DNA of 64,000 nt from Alphaproteobacteria bacterium (GTDB lineage: Bacteria; Pseudomonadota; Alphaproteobacteria; Caulobacterales; Maricaulaceae), in contig JAAEZM010000004.1 in NCBI GenBank assembly GCA_018222865.1, positions 29,314 to 93,313 on the forward strand. The letters run 5' to 3'. Positions 1 through 9,697 of the stretch are shown here, in pieces (within the stretch, counting starts at the first letter, position 1; each line of letters starts with the position of its first letter). The notes below the pieces were generated by a model. It made no database searches. It was not told where the DNA came from and was given only the letters and a program-made list of their open reading frames with translations. The translations under genes were made by a program, and so were the position numbers.

Positions 1-339
1 GCCTCCGGTGTCGTCAAGAAAGACGGTCCCGATGCCGACTACAGCGCCCTCGCCGCTCCCAATTCGACGGGTGTCTTCTACATGGGTGTGGGCGCAGCGC
101 CGCAAATTCAATCGAAACTGCTCGGGACGGGCCGCCACGCCGCGACCCCTGTCGCCATTATCGAGAACGGCTCGACGGAGCATGAGCGAACGGTCACCGG
201 CACGCTCGGCGGTCTCGCCACACTGGTCGAAGCCGAGGCCATCAAGGGCCCGGCCGTCATTATCATTGGAGAAACGGCCGCTTTTGCCGCTCGGGCTGAA
301 GCCCGCGACATCGCCGACGCCGTGGAGCAAATCGCATGA
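1..339 (+). CDS. cobA: Uroporphyrinogen-III C-methyltransferase (siroheme synthase), C-terminal part; 5' end outside window
   Basis: Frame 1 open from base 1; translation ASGVVKKDGPDADYSALAAPNSTGVFYMGVGA...GPAVIIIGETAAFAAR resembles the SUMT C-terminus; directly upstream of DUF2849/cysI. Confidence 0.75.
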   Translation, partial: ASGVVKKDGPDADYSALAAPNSTGVFYMGVGAAPQIQSKLLGTGRHAATPVAIIENGSTEHERTVTGTLGGLATLVEAEAIKGPAVIIIGETAAFAARAEARDIADAVEQIA

Positions 340-623
340 AAGCCATTACCGCAAACCGGCTGACCGATGGTCGGGTCATCTATCGCACCGAACAGGGCCA
401 TTGGACGCCGCATCTTGCTGAGGCAGCACGCTATCCGGCAGACGATGCTGGCACTGCACTGGCTCTGGCAGAGGGCGAGTTTGGCGTCGCGGTTGGGCCC
501 TATCTCATTGATCTCGATGATGCGGGGCCTGCCGGGCAGAAATGGCGCCGTGAGAGCATCCGCCTTGCTGGCCCGACCACTGGCACCACACATGTGCTGG
601 CGGCCGATGCAGGAGCACGCTGA
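336..623 (+). CDS. DUF2849 domain-containing protein
   Basis: 95 aa ORF with 4-nt overlap to the upstream gene, between siroheme synthase and sulfite reductase, the usual DUF2849 context. Confidence 0.75.
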   Translation: MKAITANRLTDGRVIYRTEQGHWTPHLAEAARYPADDAGTALALAEGEFGVAVGPYLIDLDDAGPAGQKWRRESIRLAGPTTGTTHVLAADAGAR

Positions 624-2266
624 TGTACCGGTATGACGAGCATGATACGGCGCTTGTTCGCGAACGCATTGAGGAATTCCGCGATCAGGTAGCGCGCCGC
701 ATGGATGGGCGCCTGACCGAGGACGAGTTCAAGCCTCTGCGCCTGATGAATGGCGTCTACCTTCAGCTTCACGCCTATATGCTGCGCGTTGCCATTCCTT
801 ATGGCGCTCTGCGTTCAGAACAGATGCGCACCCTGGCGATGATCGCGCGCAAATATGATCGCGGCTACGGACATTTCACGACACGCCAGAACATTCAGTA
901 CAACTGGCCGGCGCTGACGGATATCCCGGAGATCCTCGAAAAGCTGGCCGATGTTGAGATGCACGCCATCCAGACATCGGGTAATTGCATTCGCAATGTC
1001 ACTGCCGACCCGTTTGCCGGTGCGGCTTCCGATGAGCTGGAAGACAGCCGCCCATGGGCCGAGATCATCCGACAATGGTCGACCTTCCACCCGGAATTCA
1101 CCTTCCTGCCCCGCAAGTTCAAGATCGCCGTCAATGGCGCCTCTGATGATCGTGCCGCGATCCGTTTCCACGATATCGGCTTGCAGATTGTCGAGGATGA
1201 AACCGGCCAGCGTGGGTTTGAAGTCTGGGTTGGTGGCGGCCAGGGCCGCACGCCGCGCATCGCTCGCAAAATCCGTGACTTCCTCGAGCCCCGGGACCTG
1301 CTGAGCTATCTCACCGCGATCCTGCGCGTTTATAACCAGCATGGTCGCCGCGATAATCTCTACAAGGCACGGATCAAAATCCTCGTCGACAGTCTTGGCA
1401 TCGATGCCTTCCGCGATGAAGTGGAAGAAGAATGGGGCTTTATCCGCGAGGGCGAGCTCAGCCTGCCCGAGGCTGAAATCAGCCGCATTCGCTCCTTCTT
1501 CTCCAGCCCCCGCATTGAGGGTCAAACACCTTTGCCGCAAACCGGCCCGGCCGCATTCCGCAGCTGGCTGGATGTGAACCGCCGCGATCACCAGACCTAT
1601 GGCCTCTCCAGCGTCGTTATTTCGCTCAAGCCGATCGGTGGTACGCCCGGAGATGCCACGGCGGACCAGATGGATATTATTGCCGAACTCACCGAGCGCT
1701 TCGGCTTCGATGAAGTCCGTGTCACGCCCGAGCAGAATCTGGTGCTGCCACACGTGCGCAACGAGGATTTGTTTGCTGTCTGGGAAGCGCTGAGCGCACA
1801 CGGCCTGGCCACTGCCAATGCCGGTTTGTCGACAGATATCGTAGCCTGCCCAGGTCTTGATTATTGCAATCTCGCCAATGCCCGCTCAATCCCGATTGCC
1901 CAGGCCATCAGCGAAACACTGGATGCGCAGGGGCTTTCAGAGACGGCCGGTGATGTGACCATCAAAATATCAGGCTGCATCAATGCATGCGGACACCATC
2001 ACATCGCCCATATCGGCGTGCTGGGTGTCGATAAGCGCGGTGAGGAATTCTACCAAATCACCCTTGGCGGGGCGATGGGAACGGATGCCGCTGTCGGCGA
2101 AATCGTCGGCAAGGGCTTGGCAGGTGATGACGTTCCTGGCGCGATCGCGCGCATTCTCCATCACTACAAAGCGCTTCGCGAGGACGGCGAAGACTTCATC
2201 GATACGCTGCGCCGCCTCGGAAGCGACGCTTTCAAGGAGGCTATCTATGCTGAACTTGCAGCTTGA
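623..2266 (+). CDS. cysI: Nitrite/sulfite reductase (siroheme hemoprotein)
   Basis: 547 aa; siroheme/4Fe-4S motifs CPGLDYCNLA and KISGCINACGHHH. Confidence 0.93.
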   Translation: MYRYDEHDTALVRERIEEFRDQVARRMDGRLTEDEFKPLRLMNGVYLQLHAYMLRVAIPYGALRSEQMRTLAMIARKYDRGYGHFTTRQNIQYNWPALTDIPEILEKLADVEMHAIQTSGNCIRNVTADPFAGAASDELEDSRPWAEIIRQWSTFHPEFTFLPRKFKIAVNGASDDRAAIRFHDIGLQIVEDETGQRGFEVWVGGGQGRTPRIARKIRDFLEPRDLLSYLTAILRVYNQHGRRDNLYKARIKILVDSLGIDAFRDEVEEEWGFIREGELSLPEAEISRIRSFFSSPRIEGQTPLPQTGPAAFRSWLDVNRRDHQTYGLSSVVISLKPIGGTPGDATADQMDIIAELTERFGFDEVRVTPEQNLVLPHVRNEDLFAVWEALSAHGLATANAGLSTDIVACPGLDYCNLANARSIPIAQAISETLDAQGLSETAGDVTIKISGCINACGHHHIAHIGVLGVDKRGEEFYQITLGGAMGTDAAVGEIVGKGLAGDDVPGAIARILHHYKALREDGEDFIDTLRRLGSDAFKEAIYAELAA

Positions 2267-3350
2267 TCATCAATCCCGCCCGGATGTGGATGCGCGCATC
2301 GCATCCGGCGGCGGCGAAATCCTGACCGTACCGGCCAGTGCCGATTGGCGTGAACTGAAAGATCGCGTGCCCCAGGCGGTACAAATCGATGTGCACTTTG
2401 AAAGCTTCAAGGATGGGCGGGGCTTCACCCTTGCCAGCCAGTTGCGTGGGCGGTTGGGCTTTGATGGTCGCTTGCGCGCGACCGGTCATGTCCTGCCAGA
2501 CCAGGCCCTGCACTTAAAACGGGTTGGCTTTGACGAAGTCTCTCCAGACCGCACGGATGTTGCGGATGACTGGTCACAGGCCCAAACCCGCTTCGCCACT
2601 GTCTATCAGCCCGCTCAGCGCGGCGGTGAAACCGTGGTCGCAAAGCGGACCCGCTCGAAGGCTGACCTCGCCGCCCTCAATGCGCGTTATCGCGGAATGG
2701 AGGCAGAAGAGATTTTCGAAGATGCGATCAAACGCATCTGGCCAGGCCGCATCGCAATGATGTCCTCATTTGGCGCCGAAGCAGCTGTCGGCTTGCATAT
2801 GATTGCCAAGGTCGCGCCTTCCACGCCCGTTCTCTTCCTCGACACGGGCCGTCTCTTTGCCCAGACCGAGCAGTATCAGCGTGAGCTGGTTGAAAAGCTG
2901 GACCTGACCAATCTGCGGATCATCCAGCCCTCGGCGCTTGAAGTGGCTGAAGAGGATGCGGACGGCAAGCTTTGGAGCCGTAACAATGATGCCTGCTGCA
3001 CCCTGCGCAAGGTCCGTCCACTTGATCGTATTTCCGAAGACTATGACGCCATGATCACAGGCCGCAAACGCTTCCATGGTGGGGATCGTATCGAACTGCC
3101 CGTCGTGGAGCGCCTCGATGGCCGTATTCGCGTCAACCCGCTGGCCAGCTGGTCACATGAGAGGATCGACGCCTATTTCAAACGCTACGATTTGCCGCGA
3201 CACCCGCTGACCGAAATGGGGTATGCCTCCATCGGCTGCTGGACCTGCACAGCCCCCGCGCAGGACGGGGATGTGCGATCTGGCCGCTGGGCTGGTCAGA
3301 GCAAGTCGGAATGCGGTATCCACCGCCCAGTTCCGGTTGCTGCTGAATAA
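2247..3350 (+). CDS. cysH: Fusion of DUF934 domain and phospho/adenylylsulfate reductase (CysH)
   Basis: In-frame ATG at 2247 gives 367 aa. N-terminal ~125 aa DUF934-like (DGRGFTLASQLRGRLGFDGRLRATGHVLPDQ); rest is CysH with CCTLRKV, GCWTCT and KSECGIH motifs. Confidence 0.88.
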   Translation: MLNLQLDHQSRPDVDARIASGGGEILTVPASADWRELKDRVPQAVQIDVHFESFKDGRGFTLASQLRGRLGFDGRLRATGHVLPDQALHLKRVGFDEVSPDRTDVADDWSQAQTRFATVYQPAQRGGETVVAKRTRSKADLAALNARYRGMEAEEIFEDAIKRIWPGRIAMMSSFGAEAAVGLHMIAKVAPSTPVLFLDTGRLFAQTEQYQRELVEKLDLTNLRIIQPSALEVAEEDADGKLWSRNNDACCTLRKVRPLDRISEDYDAMITGRKRFHGGDRIELPVVERLDGRIRVNPLASWSHERIDAYFKRYDLPRHPLTEMGYASIGCWTCTAPAQDGDVRSGRWAGQSKSECGIHRPVPVAAE

Positions 3351-3376
3351 GCTGGTTTGAAAAAGGGGCACCTAAA

Positions 3377-4399
3377 GTGTCAACACAACATGTGCTGGAC
3401 CTGATCGGCAACACACCGCTGATCAGGCTGGATGGGCCGTCCGAGGCGACGGGTTGCGAAATCCTCGGCAAGGCTGAATTCCTCAATCCCGGTGGCTCGG
3501 TGAAAGACCGTGCCGCACTTAATATCGTGCGCGAAGCCGAGGCGGACGGGTCCCTGCGACCGGGCGGCTCGATCGTTGAGGGCACAGCCGGCAATACCGG
3601 CATCGGTCTGGCTCTGGTCGGCGGCGCTCTGGGCTATGATGTCACAATCGTCATGCCGCGCACGCAATCCCAGGAAAAGAAGGACACTGTTCGCTCCTTC
3701 GGCGCCCGCCTGATCGAGGTCGATGCGGCGCCCTTTTCCAGTCCGAACCATTTTGTTCACTATTCCCGCCGCCTGGCCGAAGAACTCAATGAGAGCAATC
3801 CGGCGGGCGCGATCTGGGCCAACCAGTTCGACAATCTCGCCAATCGCCGTGCGCACGAAAAAACGACGGCGCCTGAGATCTGGCAGCAGACGGATGGCAA
3901 GATCGACGGCTTTATCTGTGCCGCCGGGACCGGTGGGACGATTTCGGGTGTAGCGTCAGGCCTTCGGGGCTTGAACCCCGACATCAAGATTGGTGTCGCG
4001 GACCCCGCCGGTGCAGCACTCTATAGCTATTACACGACTGGCGAGCTGAAGGGCGAAGGCTCTTCCATTACAGAAGGCATTGGTGTTGGGCGCATCACCG
4101 GCAATCTGGAAGGATTAGAGGTCGATCACATCTATCGCGTTGAAGACGTAGAGATGCTGCCAATCCTGTATGCGCTGATCAAAGCGGAAGGCCTGTCCCT
4201 GGGCGGATCCGCCGGCGTGAATATCGCAGGTGCGATGAAGCTTGCCCGCGATCTCGGCCCCGGCCACACCATCGTGACCATATTGTGTGATCTCGGCGCC
4301 CGTTACGCCGCCAAACTCTTCAACCCTGAATTCCTGAGTTCGCGGGGCTTGCCCGTCCCGCCCTGGACGATTACCGAAACGCCTCGCGAGGACGCGTAA
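3377..4399 (+). CDS. cysK: Cysteine synthase A
   Basis: PLP-dependent O-acetylserine sulfhydrylase pattern: IGNTPLIRL, NPGGSVKDRAA, GTAGNTGIGLA, GTGGTISG. Confidence 0.92.
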   Translation: MSTQHVLDLIGNTPLIRLDGPSEATGCEILGKAEFLNPGGSVKDRAALNIVREAEADGSLRPGGSIVEGTAGNTGIGLALVGGALGYDVTIVMPRTQSQEKKDTVRSFGARLIEVDAAPFSSPNHFVHYSRRLAEELNESNPAGAIWANQFDNLANRRAHEKTTAPEIWQQTDGKIDGFICAAGTGGTISGVASGLRGLNPDIKIGVADPAGAALYSYYTTGELKGEGSSITEGIGVGRITGNLEGLEVDHIYRVEDVEMLPILYALIKAEGLSLGGSAGVNIAGAMKLARDLGPGHTIVTILCDLGARYAAKLFNPEFLSSRGLPVPPWTITETPREDA

Positions 4400-4430
4400 G
4401 CCACACCTCGCTCTCGTGAAAGCCACAGAA

Positions 4431-5264
4431 ATGAACGTAATGACGCCTGAGACAGCCCGCGAAAAGAACAAGATCTCTGCCAAGCCCGGCCCGTATACGA
4501 TCGAGACCGTGCTGTCTGTAAAGCATTATACGGACCGCCTTTTCCACTTCCGCATTACACGCCCGTCGAGCTTCCGGTTTCGCTCCGGAGAGTTTGTGAT
4601 GATCGGTCTGCCGAAAGAAGACGGCAAACCGCTTCTGCGCGCTTATTCCCTCGCTTCGCCCTTCTGGGATGAAGCGCTGGACTTCTATTCCATCAAGGTT
4701 CAGGACGGCCCGCTGACCTCACGTCTGCAGCACATCCAGCCTGGCGATGAACTCCTGCTGGGCAAAAAGCCAACAGGAACGCTGGTGCTTGACGCGCTCA
4801 AACCGGGCAAGCGGCTTTATCTTGTCTCCACCGGCACTGGTATTGCGCCATTCGCCAGCCTGGTGCGCGACCCGGAGACCTATGAGAAGTTCGACGAAGT
4901 CATCCTGACCCATACCTGCCGGGAAACCGCAGAACTGAAATATGGTGAGGAATTGGTCGCAGCGACCAAGGAAGATGAGCTGATCGGCGAAATGGCGCGC
5001 GAGAAGCTGATCCACTTCACCTCCGTCACCCGTGATGACGGTCCGGTCAAAGGCCGTGTCACCGACATGATCAATTCCGGCGCCCTGTTTGAACATCTGG
5101 GCGTTCCGGCCCTTAATCCGGATGTCGACCGGGTCATGATTTGTGGCTCTGAAGGTCTGCTCAAAGACACCAAGCAGATCTGTCTTGATCACGGATTCAT
5201 CGAGGGCTCCAACGCCGCACCCGCCGATTTCGTCGTCGAGAAGGCGTTTGTCGCGACGGATTGA
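4431..5264 (+). CDS. fpr: Ferredoxin--NADP reductase
   Basis: RAYSLASP (FAD), GTGIAPFASLVRDP (NADP), C-terminal VVEKAFVATD typical of Fpr. Confidence 0.9.
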   Translation: MNVMTPETAREKNKISAKPGPYTIETVLSVKHYTDRLFHFRITRPSSFRFRSGEFVMIGLPKEDGKPLLRAYSLASPFWDEALDFYSIKVQDGPLTSRLQHIQPGDELLLGKKPTGTLVLDALKPGKRLYLVSTGTGIAPFASLVRDPETYEKFDEVILTHTCRETAELKYGEELVAATKEDELIGEMAREKLIHFTSVTRDDGPVKGRVTDMINSGALFEHLGVPALNPDVDRVMICGSEGLLKDTKQICLDHGFIEGSNAAPADFVVEKAFVATD

Positions 5265-5324
5265 TCGCGTCTTAAAGGATCACTCGACAGCCCGCTCGCG
5301 ACACAGAAATCGCTTGACTCACGC

Positions 5325-5340
5325 ATAAACATATCTTTAT
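5325..5340. promoter_or_regulatory. Palindromic operator ATAAAcATATcTTTAT in a putative promoter of the metX-metB operon; SahR-like candidate
   Basis: 16-bp inverted repeat with one mismatched pair (positions 6/11), between a TTGACT (5314-5319) and TTATAC (5337-5342) -35/-10-like pair. Confidence 0.5.
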
Positions 5341-5347
5341 ACGTGAA

Positions 5348-5404
5348 GTCGCGCCGATTTGATGTTCAGCTTGCGGGCGCGGAAGAAGTACGGCTAAAGC
5401 GGAA
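5348..5404 (+). ncRNA. SAM-II riboswitch-like leader
   Basis: gTCGCGCCGATTTGATGTTCAGCTTGCGGGCGCGGAAGAAGTACGGCTAAAGCGGAA: CGCGC/GCGCG stem, GATTT loop and downstream GGCTAAA as in the SAM-II (metA) consensus; upstream of metX-metB. Confidence 0.8.
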
Positions 5405-5509
5405 CGTGGCGAAGCTCTCGGTCTTGCCCTGGACCTGGCTCCATACGCCCCGGATCCGTCCCGCTTGTCTCGGCTTTTTTCGCGTCCGCGCCCCAGCGGG
5501 AAAAACGTG

Positions 5510-6457
5510 ATGACTGCGACCGCCACATGTCTAGACGATGCCGAATTCTGCGACTGTTTCGACCTAGAGGCGGGCTTCATTGCAGACAATGGCGAGGAGA
5601 TGTGTGCTGGCGGACGCATTACCGGCCTGGCAGACGCGCCGGTCTATGTTGTTCTCGGCGGGATTTCCGCCAATCGCGCTGTTGCGGACTTTGCGGGCGA
5701 GCCTGGATGGTGGGCCTGTCAGGTGGGCGAAGGCGCATCACTCGACACCAATAAGGTCCGCATCCTGTCTCTCGACTTTGTTGCTGATAGTGCGGGCGCT
5801 GCTCCCAGCACGAATGATCAGGCGCGCGCCATCCTCGCCCTTGCCGACAATGCAGGTGTGAACCGTTTCTCTGTCATTGGGTCATCCTATGGCGGGATGG
5901 TCGCGCTGGCGCTCGCCGCCGAGGCCCCGGAACGCGTGGAAAAGACGCTCGTGATCAGCGCCGCGGACCGCCCATCGGCAATGGCGCAAGCCTGGCGCTC
6001 CATCCAGCGCGAAACCGTAAAACTCGCTCTTGAATCCGGTGATGGCGCGCGGGGGCTTGATCTTGCCCGGCGGCTCGCCATGACCACCTATCGCACGACG
6101 CAGGAATTCGAGGATCGCTTTTTTGATCCCTCACCGGACTGCCGTGATGCCGATGGCGTTTCCTCCTATCTGTGTGCACGCGGCAAGGCGTTCACCCGCA
6201 CAATGACGCCCGAGCGTTTTCTGGCCTTGTCCGCTTCAATGGATGCACATTGTGTCGATGTTTCGCAGATCAAAAGCCCGGTAACCTATGTGGCAGTGGA
6301 AGAGGATGTGCTGGTTCCACCCAGCCAGATCAAAAACGCCGCCGCGCGCACGCCGAATGCTGACCTGGTCGAGATCTCCAGCTATTACGGCCATGATGCC
6401 TTCTTGAAGGAAGAGGCTCAGATCCGCACCATTCTCGCGACATTCGCTGGAGCCTGA
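5510..6457 (+). CDS. metX: MetX-family homoserine O-acyltransferase (alpha/beta hydrolase fold)
   Basis: GSSYGGMVALALA nucleophile elbow, C-terminal YGHDAFL; followed by cystathionine gamma-synthase; SAM-II-like leader. In-frame ATG at 5510 (ORF opens at 5465). Confidence 0.72.
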   Translation: MTATATCLDDAEFCDCFDLEAGFIADNGEEMCAGGRITGLADAPVYVVLGGISANRAVADFAGEPGWWACQVGEGASLDTNKVRILSLDFVADSAGAAPSTNDQARAILALADNAGVNRFSVIGSSYGGMVALALAAEAPERVEKTLVISAADRPSAMAQAWRSIQRETVKLALESGDGARGLDLARRLAMTTYRTTQEFEDRFFDPSPDCRDADGVSSYLCARGKAFTRTMTPERFLALSASMDAHCVDVSQIKSPVTYVAVEEDVLVPPSQIKNAAARTPNADLVEISSYYGHDAFLKEEAQIRTILATFAGA

Positions 6458-6461
6458 CCGA

Positions 6462-7607
6462 ATGAGTGAGAAAACGCCGCGAACCCGGGCGGTGCGTGCA
6501 GGTCTCAATACCGACCGCAATGCGAACGCTGTTATCCCGCCTGTTATGCTGTCTTCAGCCTTCAGGCGCGACGACCCTGCAGTTCAGCCCCAATTTGACT
6601 ATGCGCGAACCAATAATCCCGGACGTTGCCAACTGGCCGATGCCATTACCGCCCTGGAGGGGGCGGCAGCAGGCCTGGTGACCGCATCGGGCATGGCCGC
6701 CATTGACCTGCTTTTTCATGATCTGCCGCATGGGGCGCGTGTCGTCTGTTCTCATGATGCCTATGGCGGGACGCGGCGCTTGCTCGATGCCCGTGCCCGC
6801 GGCGGCCGGTTCGAAGCCGTCTATGCCGACTTGACCCAACTCGACACCGCCAGAGCGGCAATCACCCAAGGCACGGCTTTGGTCATGGCGGAAACACCGT
6901 CCAATCCACGCTTGCGGATCGCGGATATTGCAGCGCTTGCAGAGATGGCCCATATGGCCGGCGCGGAGCTCGCTGTCGATAACACAGTGCTGTCGCCGGC
7001 CCTCCAGCGCCCGATCGAGTTGGGCGCAGACTATTCCGTGCAATCGGTGACCAAGCTGATCAATGGCCATTCCGACATGGTCGGTGGCGCTGTCTGCATG
7101 GCTGACGAAGCCAAGCTTGAACGCCTGTATTGGTGGACCAATTGCGCTGGCGTTGGCGGCGGCGGTTTTGACAGCTATCTCGCACTTCGCGGACTGCGCA
7201 CCCTGCCCTTGCGGGCCAAGGCCCAGTCACAAAGCGCTCTGGAAATCGCCCAATGGCTGGCGGAGGATCGCCGCATCGCGCATGTCGACTATCCCGGTCT
7301 GACGACACATCCCGGCCACGATCTGGCGGCACGACAGCAAGACAGTTTCGGACAATTGATCAGTATTCAACTGGCCGGCGATCTCAATCCGCGCGAAGTG
7401 GTTCAGCGCCTGCAGATTTTCACGCTCGCACAATCCTTGGGCGGAGTGGAGAGCCTGTCGAACATCCCGGCCCTGATGACCCATGCCGCCATGACACCTC
7501 AAGCGCGCGCGCAGGCCGGCATTCCCGATACGCTTATCCGGCTTTCTGTAGGCCTGGAAAGCGCCTGCGATCTCATAGATGATCTGGACGCGGCCCTGCA
7601 GGCTTAA
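6462..7607 (+). CDS. metB: Cystathionine gamma-synthase / Cys-Met metabolism PLP enzyme
   Basis: YARTNNPGRCQLADAITALEG, VDNTVLSPALQRPIELGADYSVQSVTKLINGHSDMVGGAV (PLP Lys), C-terminal RLSVGLE. Confidence 0.85.
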   Translation: MSEKTPRTRAVRAGLNTDRNANAVIPPVMLSSAFRRDDPAVQPQFDYARTNNPGRCQLADAITALEGAAAGLVTASGMAAIDLLFHDLPHGARVVCSHDAYGGTRRLLDARARGGRFEAVYADLTQLDTARAAITQGTALVMAETPSNPRLRIADIAALAEMAHMAGAELAVDNTVLSPALQRPIELGADYSVQSVTKLINGHSDMVGGAVCMADEAKLERLYWWTNCAGVGGGGFDSYLALRGLRTLPLRAKAQSQSALEIAQWLAEDRRIAHVDYPGLTTHPGHDLAARQQDSFGQLISIQLAGDLNPREVVQRLQIFTLAQSLGGVESLSNIPALMTHAAMTPQARAQAGIPDTLIRLSVGLESACDLIDDLDAALQA

Positions 7608-7698
7608 GCGCTGACTTCAACGCATGCTTTCGCTTGGACGCTCAGCGGCTTATACCTGAGTGCAAAGCGGTCCGCCGACCGGGCTGCGAGGGGGCTCA

Positions 7699-9162
7699 AT
7701 GTCGCGAATTGGCGATTGGATTGACCGGCTGGCTGGCCAGACACTTGTCGTCTTCGGCGACATCATGCTTGACCGTTTCACCTATGGTGACTCCACGCGT
7801 ATCTCGCCGGAAGCCCCGGCGCCGGTATTCCGCGCGGACCGGGTGGAGGAAATGGTCGGCGGCGCAGGCAATGTCGCACGCAATATAGCCTCGCTTGGCG
7901 GCCAGGCGATCCTCGTGGGAGCGATTGGTCAAGACCGCCCCGGCGATGCCTTGCTCGCGGCCGCATCTGCCACTCCGGGCCTTCAGCCCCGACTGGTGCG
8001 AACCGACAAGACCCGCACATCGGTCAAGAACCGCTTCGTCGCCAAATCCCAGCAAATGCTGCGCGTGGACGAGGAAGATATCGCAGAGCCGGATGCAGAG
8101 GTGCTCGACGCCATCCTTGCCAGCCTCGATACAGCGCTAAGCGACGGAGCCCGCGCCCTGGTGCTCAGCGATTATGCCAAGGGCATCTTGTCAGAGCGTG
8201 CGATTGAGCGTGCCTGCGCCCTGGCGAAAACGCATAATGTTCCGGTCATCGTGGACCCCAAATCGCGCGATCTGGCGCGGTATCGCGGTGCAACGGTCAT
8301 CACGCCAAATGCCAAGGAAGCGGAGGAAGCCAGCGGCATATCTGCGATGAGTGATGAGGGTGCAACCCGCGCCGCCCAAAGGCTGGCAGAGCAATCTGGT
8401 GCGGACGTTATTGTTCTCACACGTGGTGCCCAGGGCATGACGGTGCGTGACCATGACGGCTCAGTGCGTCACTTCCCGACCACCGCCCAGGAAGTCTTCG
8501 ATGTCTCTGGAGCGGGCGATACGGTTGTAGCCGCCCTGGCGCTCGGACTGGCTGCACAAGCCCCCACCGAAATCGCCGCCGAGCTCGCCAATCGAGCTGC
8601 TGGCGTTGTAGTCGGCAAGGTGGGAACGGCGACGGTCAGCGCGGCTGAGCTGCACATCGCGTGTCACGGGGGCGGGCCGGAAGGCAAGATGATCGTTGAT
8701 TTCAACGGCGCCCACAAAGCCTGCAAGGCCTGGCAGGATCAGGGTCTGGATGTGGTCTTCACCAATGGCTGTTTCGATCTCATCCACCCTGGCCATATCA
8801 GCCTGCTGAGCTTCGCCAAATCACAGGGCGACAAGTTGATCGTGGCAATCAATTCCGATGCCTCGGTGAAACGCCTGAAGGGTCCGACGCGCCCCGTGCA
8901 GGATGAAACCGCCCGCGCCACCGTGATGGAAGCTCTGCGCGATGTTGATCTTGTGGTGATCTTTGACGAGGACACACCGCTTGAATGCATTACTGCCATC
9001 CAGCCGGATGTGGTGGTGAAGGGGGCAGACTATGCCGAGGAGGATGTCGTCGGCGGCGATATCGTCAAAGCCCGCGGCGGCCGGGTCGCCCTCGCCCCGC
9101 TTATCGCAGGTCAGTCCACAACCGCGGCAATCGCGCGGGCCAATGGCGAGAGCGATGGCTGA
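7699..9162 (+). CDS. hldE: Bifunctional D-glycero-beta-D-manno-heptose-7-phosphate kinase / heptose-1-phosphate adenylyltransferase
   Basis: PfkB kinase part (DVSGAGDTVVAALALG) plus cytidylyltransferase part (FTNGCFDLIHPGHISLL). Confidence 0.93.
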   Translation: MSRIGDWIDRLAGQTLVVFGDIMLDRFTYGDSTRISPEAPAPVFRADRVEEMVGGAGNVARNIASLGGQAILVGAIGQDRPGDALLAAASATPGLQPRLVRTDKTRTSVKNRFVAKSQQMLRVDEEDIAEPDAEVLDAILASLDTALSDGARALVLSDYAKGILSERAIERACALAKTHNVPVIVDPKSRDLARYRGATVITPNAKEAEEASGISAMSDEGATRAAQRLAEQSGADVIVLTRGAQGMTVRDHDGSVRHFPTTAQEVFDVSGAGDTVVAALALGLAAQAPTEIAAELANRAAGVVVGKVGTATVSAAELHIACHGGGPEGKMIVDFNGAHKACKAWQDQGLDVVFTNGCFDLIHPGHISLLSFAKSQGDKLIVAINSDASVKRLKGPTRPVQDETARATVMEALRDVDLVVIFDEDTPLECITAIQPDVVVKGADYAEEDVVGGDIVKARGGRVALAPLIAGQSTTAAIARANGESDG

Positions 9163-9697
9163 TCCTTTCCTGGTGCTTCTCGACCGCGATGGCACGATCA
9201 ATATCGACAAGCATTACCTGGCTGATCCGGACGGTCTGGAACTCTTGCCCGGTGCGATAGACGGGCTTCAACGCCTGAGTGCCGCAGGCGCGGTCCTGTG
9301 CATCGTCACCAATCAATCGGGTATTGGGCGCGGTTATTTCGATCGCGAAACGGCCGACGCGGTCAATGCACGTCTGGTCGATATGCTGGCGCGCCATGGC
9401 ATAGAGTTCGCGCATATCGCGCTTTGTCCGCATGCTCCTGACGAGGATTGTGACTGCCGCAAGCCCAAGCCCGGCATGGCGCACGAATGCGCGCAGCACA
9501 CGGGCTTGCCGCTCGACAAGGCTTTCGTCATTGGCGACAAGATGAGCGATGTCGGACTGGCCGATGCCGTCAACGCGTCCGGCATTCTCATCACCGCACA
9601 ACCGAATCATCATGGTGAGGCTGCAACCGCCCGCGATCTGGTAGAAGCCGCTGATCTCATTCTCGCCGCCCGCAAGGAGGCCGCATGTATATCGTAA
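9155..9697 (+). CDS. gmhB: D-glycero-beta-D-manno-heptose 1,7-bisphosphate 7-phosphatase (HAD)
   Basis: LLDRDGTINIDKHYL, CPHAPDEDCDCRKPKPGM, VIGDKMSDVGLA; overlaps the hldE end. Confidence 0.9.
   Translation: MADPFLVLLDRDGTINIDKHYLADPDGLELLPGAIDGLQRLSAAGAVLCIVTNQSGIGRGYFDRETADAVNARLVDMLARHGIEFAHIALCPHAPDEDCDCRKPKPGMAHECAQHTGLPLDKAFVIGDKMSDVGLADAVNASGILITAQPNHHGEAATARDLVEAADLILAARKEAACIS

Noticed and set aside
815-1801. 328 aa minus-strand ORF
   Set aside because: Antisense shadow of cysI; overlaps a strongly supported gene in high-GC DNA and shows no recognisable domain.
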